This document shows, one piece after another, positions 61,855 to 64,000 of a DNA stretch of 64,000 bases. The position numbers and the translations under genes are program-made. The stretch comes from Zavarzinella formosa DSM 19928 (GTDB lineage: Bacteria; Planctomycetota; Planctomycetia; Gemmatales; Gemmataceae), in NCBI RefSeq assembly GCF_000255705.1, contig NZ_JH636443.1, positions 655,967-719,966 on the forward strand. Direction: 5' to 3'. The notes under the pieces are model-generated. The model had not been told where the DNA came from. It was given only the letters and a program-made list of their open reading frames with translations, and ran no database searches. How positions within the stretch are numbered: position 1 is the stretch's first letter; each line of letters opens with the position of its first letter.

Positions 61855-63294
61855 ATGCCACGCCGCACCCGCATCGTCGCCACCCTCGGCCCGGCCACCG
61901 ATCCCCCGGAAATCCTGCGGGCCATCCTGCGGGCGGGAGTGGATGTCGCCCGCGTGAACTTCTCGCACGGGACAGACGAGGAACATCTCGGCCGCATCGC
62001 CCGACTGCGGGAAGCGGCGGCCGAACTCGGCAAAAACGTCGCCGTCCTCGCCGACCTGCCGGGGCCAAAACTTCGCGTCCGCTTGAAGGAACCGCGTGAC
62101 TTGAAGATCGGCGACGAGGTTATTTTTAGCATCAGCCACGATCCGATCAACAGCACGGACCTGACCATCACCGAGCCGGAAATGCTGGCCGATGTGAAGC
62201 CGGACGACCGCATTTTGCTGGACGACGGCCGCTTGCAACTCATCGCCGGGCGTGCGGAGAATCAACGCCTGTTCACCAAAGTGAAGATGGGCGGGAAACT
62301 CCTGCCAAACAAGGGCGTGAACCTGCCGGACACCCCCCTGACCATCCCGGCCCTCACCGACCGGGACCGGGAAGCCATCGCCATCGCGGCGAAGGGGAAC
62401 GTGGACTGGCTGGCCCTCTCGTTCGCCCGAAATCCGGAGGCCGCCGGCGAACTGCGAACGGAAGCACTCAAGCACGGGCTAAACGTGCCAGTGCTGGCGA
62501 AGATCGAGCGCCCGGAGGCCGTGGAAGCGGCCGAGGCCATCATCGCCGCGTTTGACGGCATCATGGTGGCGCGGGGTGACTTGGGTGTTGAAATTCCGCT
62601 GGAACGGGTGCCGACCGCCCAAAAACGATTGATCGCCCTCGCCCGCGTGGCCGGGAAGCCGGTCATCACGGCGACGGACATGCTCGACTCGATGCGGCAA
62701 AACCCCCGCCCGACACGGGCCGAAGCCGGGGACGTGGCCAACGCCATTTACGACGGGACGGATGCCGTCATGCTCTCCGGGGAAACGGCCGTCGGCCTGT
62801 ACCCGGTGGATGCCGTCGAGTGCATGTCCCGCATTGCGTTGGAAGCCGAATCGCACCTACTGGAACTCGGACACCTCGGAGTCGAATTGCGACTGACCGA
62901 TTTGAGCATCGACGATCACATCACGGAAATGGTCGTCGAACTCGCCGACCGCGTCGGGGCCGATGCCATCATCACGCCGACGATCTCGGGAAGAACCGCC
63001 CGCCTGCTCGCCCGGCACCGGCCCAAGGCGACGGTGATTGCCCCGGCCCCGACGGAGTCCATCCTCCGGCAAATGGCCGTCGTCTGGGGGCTTCAACCGG
63101 TGTTGATGGATTACTGCCGCCGCACCGGGGACGACCGCATCACCGGCGCCGTCCAGGCCGCTTTTGACCAAAAGGTGATCGAGGCCGGCAACCTGTTGGT
63201 GGTGCTGGCCGGCCACCCGGTGGAGGGGGGCGCGCATCTGCCGACCATCCGGCTCACCCGCGTCGGCGCCGGGGGAGCGGCCTGCGAACCTTGA
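61855..63294 (+). CDS. pyk: Pyruvate kinase
   Basis: 479 residues from the ATG heading MPRRTRIVATLG (a GTG 18 bases upstream is also in frame). Domains A, B and C are all present: ARVNFSHGT near 25-33; the active-site signature KIERPEAVEAAE; MVARGDLGVEI; ITATDMLDSMRQNPRPTRAE; DAVMLSGETAVG. Transfers phosphate from phosphoenolpyruvate to ADP in glycolysis. ITATDMLDSM has Asp where Gln is common (ITATQML). The start region is close to the divergent membrane-protein gene. Confidence 0.96.
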   Translation: MPRRTRIVATLGPATDPPEILRAILRAGVDVARVNFSHGTDEEHLGRIARLREAAAELGKNVAVLADLPGPKLRVRLKEPRDLKIGDEVIFSISHDPINSTDLTITEPEMLADVKPDDRILLDDGRLQLIAGRAENQRLFTKVKMGGKLLPNKGVNLPDTPLTIPALTDRDREAIAIAAKGNVDWLALSFARNPEAAGELRTEALKHGLNVPVLAKIERPEAVEAAEAIIAAFDGIMVARGDLGVEIPLERVPTAQKRLIALARVAGKPVITATDMLDSMRQNPRPTRAEAGDVANAIYDGTDAVMLSGETAVGLYPVDAVECMSRIALEAESHLLELGHLGVELRLTDLSIDDHITEMVVELADRVGADAIITPTISGRTARLLARHRPKATVIAPAPTESILRQMAVVWGLQPVLMDYCRRTGDDRITGAVQAAFDQKVIEAGNLLVVLAGHPVEGGAHLPTIRLTRVGAGGAACEP

Positions 63295-63349
63295 TTGAAG
63301 ATGTCATTGGGGGGTTGGTTTTCTCTGGCGTCTTGGAGGAGGGCCGACC

Positions 63350-63826
63350 ATGAGAATGTTCAAAAGGCTGGCTCTGATTGTGGCGGCCCTTGTCGCCGGA
63401 TGCGGCTTCTTGATGATTTTTGGAATGGATAAACGCGGCGTTGGTTCTTTCGATCAGCCGGTCATCATCGATTCGCCCAAACCTATCCGGCGTGTCCTCT
63501 ATTGTGACGGGACATTTGATGACGACATTCGACAGCAGGCGGAGAATGATGCCGATACTCGCATGCTCGGCCCTGATGACCATATCGATTTATGTACGGA
63601 CAACCGGCATGTATTATTCGTTGGCTACAAGGCTGAAGTCGTGAACAATCAGTTTACAGCCCACATCAAGTTCACCACCCGGTCAGGATCATTGCGGGGT
63701 GAACAAGTATATCATCGGTCCCATCTTGTTATTTATGCAGAATTCGCCGACGGAAGCCGGGCGTGCCGGTTCGTGGATATTCCACCCGGAATAGAGCACG
63801 AGCCATTTGTGGTCAACATGCCATAG
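63350..63826 (+). CDS. Lipoprotein or membrane-anchored hypothetical protein
   Basis: 158 residues, GGAGGAGGG nine bases upstream of the ATG. A hydrophobic N-terminus with a plausible lipobox (LVAGC, C18), although hydrophobic residues continue after it (FLMIFGM), so a membrane helix is equally possible. The mature part has no recognised motif. It starts 56 bases after pyk on the same strand; expression could be linked. Function unknown. Confidence 0.68.
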   Translation: MRMFKRLALIVAALVAGCGFLMIFGMDKRGVGSFDQPVIIDSPKPIRRVLYCDGTFDDDIRQQAENDADTRMLGPDDHIDLCTDNRHVLFVGYKAEVVNNQFTAHIKFTTRSGSLRGEQVYHRSHLVIYAEFADGSRACRFVDIPPGIEHEPFVVNMP

Positions 63827-63849
63827 ATATTCTCCATGAAGGATGAAAA

Positions 63850-63869
63850 GGGGCCGGGGAAGCGGCCCC
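63850..63869. terminator. Possible terminator hairpin
   Basis: A 7-bp GC stem (GGGGCCG with CGGCCCC) around a 6-base loop lies 24 bases after the stop at 63826. There is an A-run to the left but no T-run to the right, so it suits minus-strand more than plus-strand transcripts. Weak. Confidence 0.3.
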
Positions 63870-63914
63870 GTCGCGGAGGATTTGGCGAAGTTCATTCTCA
63901 ATTGAAAGCAACTC

Positions 63915-64000
63915 ATGTCAAAGCAAACAGATGTCCGCATCCGCGAAGTACGGTTTGAATACGAAGATTATCTTTACCGCACGCCGATCAAATTCGGCGG
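63915..64000 (+). CDS. Start of a probable enolase-superfamily gene (cut by window end)
   Basis: 28 complete codons from the ATG, cut at the window edge. The peptide reads VRIREVRFEYEDYLY, then RTPIKFGG, which looks like the N-terminal strand of mandelate racemase/muconate-lactonizing-type proteins in planctomycetes. The lid domain starts this way; the catalytic residues lie beyond the window, so the reaction cannot be inferred. Confidence 0.45.
   Translation, partial: MSKQTDVRIREVRFEYEDYLYRTPIKFG

Noticed and set aside
61780-62068. N-terminal extension of the membrane-protein gene over pyk
   Set aside because: Arg/Gly/Pro-rich with no hydrophobic pattern and antisense to pyk; the ATG at 61780 is more credible.

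Overview
This 64-kb window is bacterial chromosomal DNA of about 60% G+C. It almost certainly comes from a planctomycete, most likely the Gemmatales. Three genes encode pseudopilin-like proteins with the H-X9-DG C-terminal signature (DUF1559). One gene has the planctomycete TIGR03000 domain. Two Ser/Thr kinases have periplasmic extensions. Many very large secreted or membrane-anchored proteins carry WD40, PPC or propeller-like repeats. Perfect palindromes of several families are scattered between genes. I found no rRNA, tRNA, CRISPR array, integrase or transposase.

Layout. 1-3.8 kb, minus strand: a kinase, an E2-acyltransferase-like protein and a Gly/Tyr-rich TIGR03000 protein. 4.0-10.7 kb, minus strand: two translationally coupled giant ClpB-like AAA+ proteins whose C-termini look like degenerate class-I peptide release factors. 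This is the most unusual object in the window. 10.7-11.1 kb: a nested 337-bp palindrome. 11.5-16.7 kb, plus strand: a six-gene type-II fatty-acid/polyketide-like operon (dehydratase-like protein, ketoreductase, ACP, dehydratase, active-site-less ketosynthase, intact ketosynthase). 16.8-27 kb, minus strand: an esterase, an 1845-residue zinc-ribbon repeat protein, a small lipoprotein and two DUF1559 proteins. 27.4-31.7 kb: a glycosyltransferase, a small basic protein, RsmE and a WD40 protein. 31.9-35.0 kb, minus strand: a compact ccoS-ccoN-ccoO-ccoP cbb3 oxidase operon. 35.2-38.0 kb, minus strand: a lipoprotein, small membrane proteins and the third DUF1559 protein.

38.1-44.8 kb, plus strand: ribulose-phosphate epimerase, then a tandem triplication of a secreted TPR-like gene. 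Each copy has its own duplicated promoter, and the first copy is interrupted by one in-frame amber codon. 45-55.4 kb: an ATP-grasp/alpha-E fusion, a kinase with a secreted neighbour, a membrane-anchored pseudo-protease and a PPC-domain secreted protein. 55.7-59.9 kb, plus strand: a GH3-type adenylate-forming enzyme, a DUF4058-like protein, and an AAA ATPase plus TOPRIM-like gene pair that resembles OLD/PARIS-type defence modules. 59.9-64 kb: an AI-2E family permease, a membrane protein, pyruvate kinase, a lipoprotein and the first codons of a probable enolase-superfamily gene.

How genes work together. The operon at 11.5-16.7 kb contains both a ketosynthase pair (one intact, one dead) and a dehydratase pair (one intact, one with a catalytic Glu-to-Gln change). 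That mirrors the KS:CLF and DH:DH' heteropairs known from aryl-polyene type-II systems. The cbb3 operon supplies a high-affinity terminal oxidase. The twin AAA+/release-factor-like proteins and the AAA/TOPRIM pair are each best read as two-component machines of unknown target. Functions are inferred from motifs read by eye; no database search was run.
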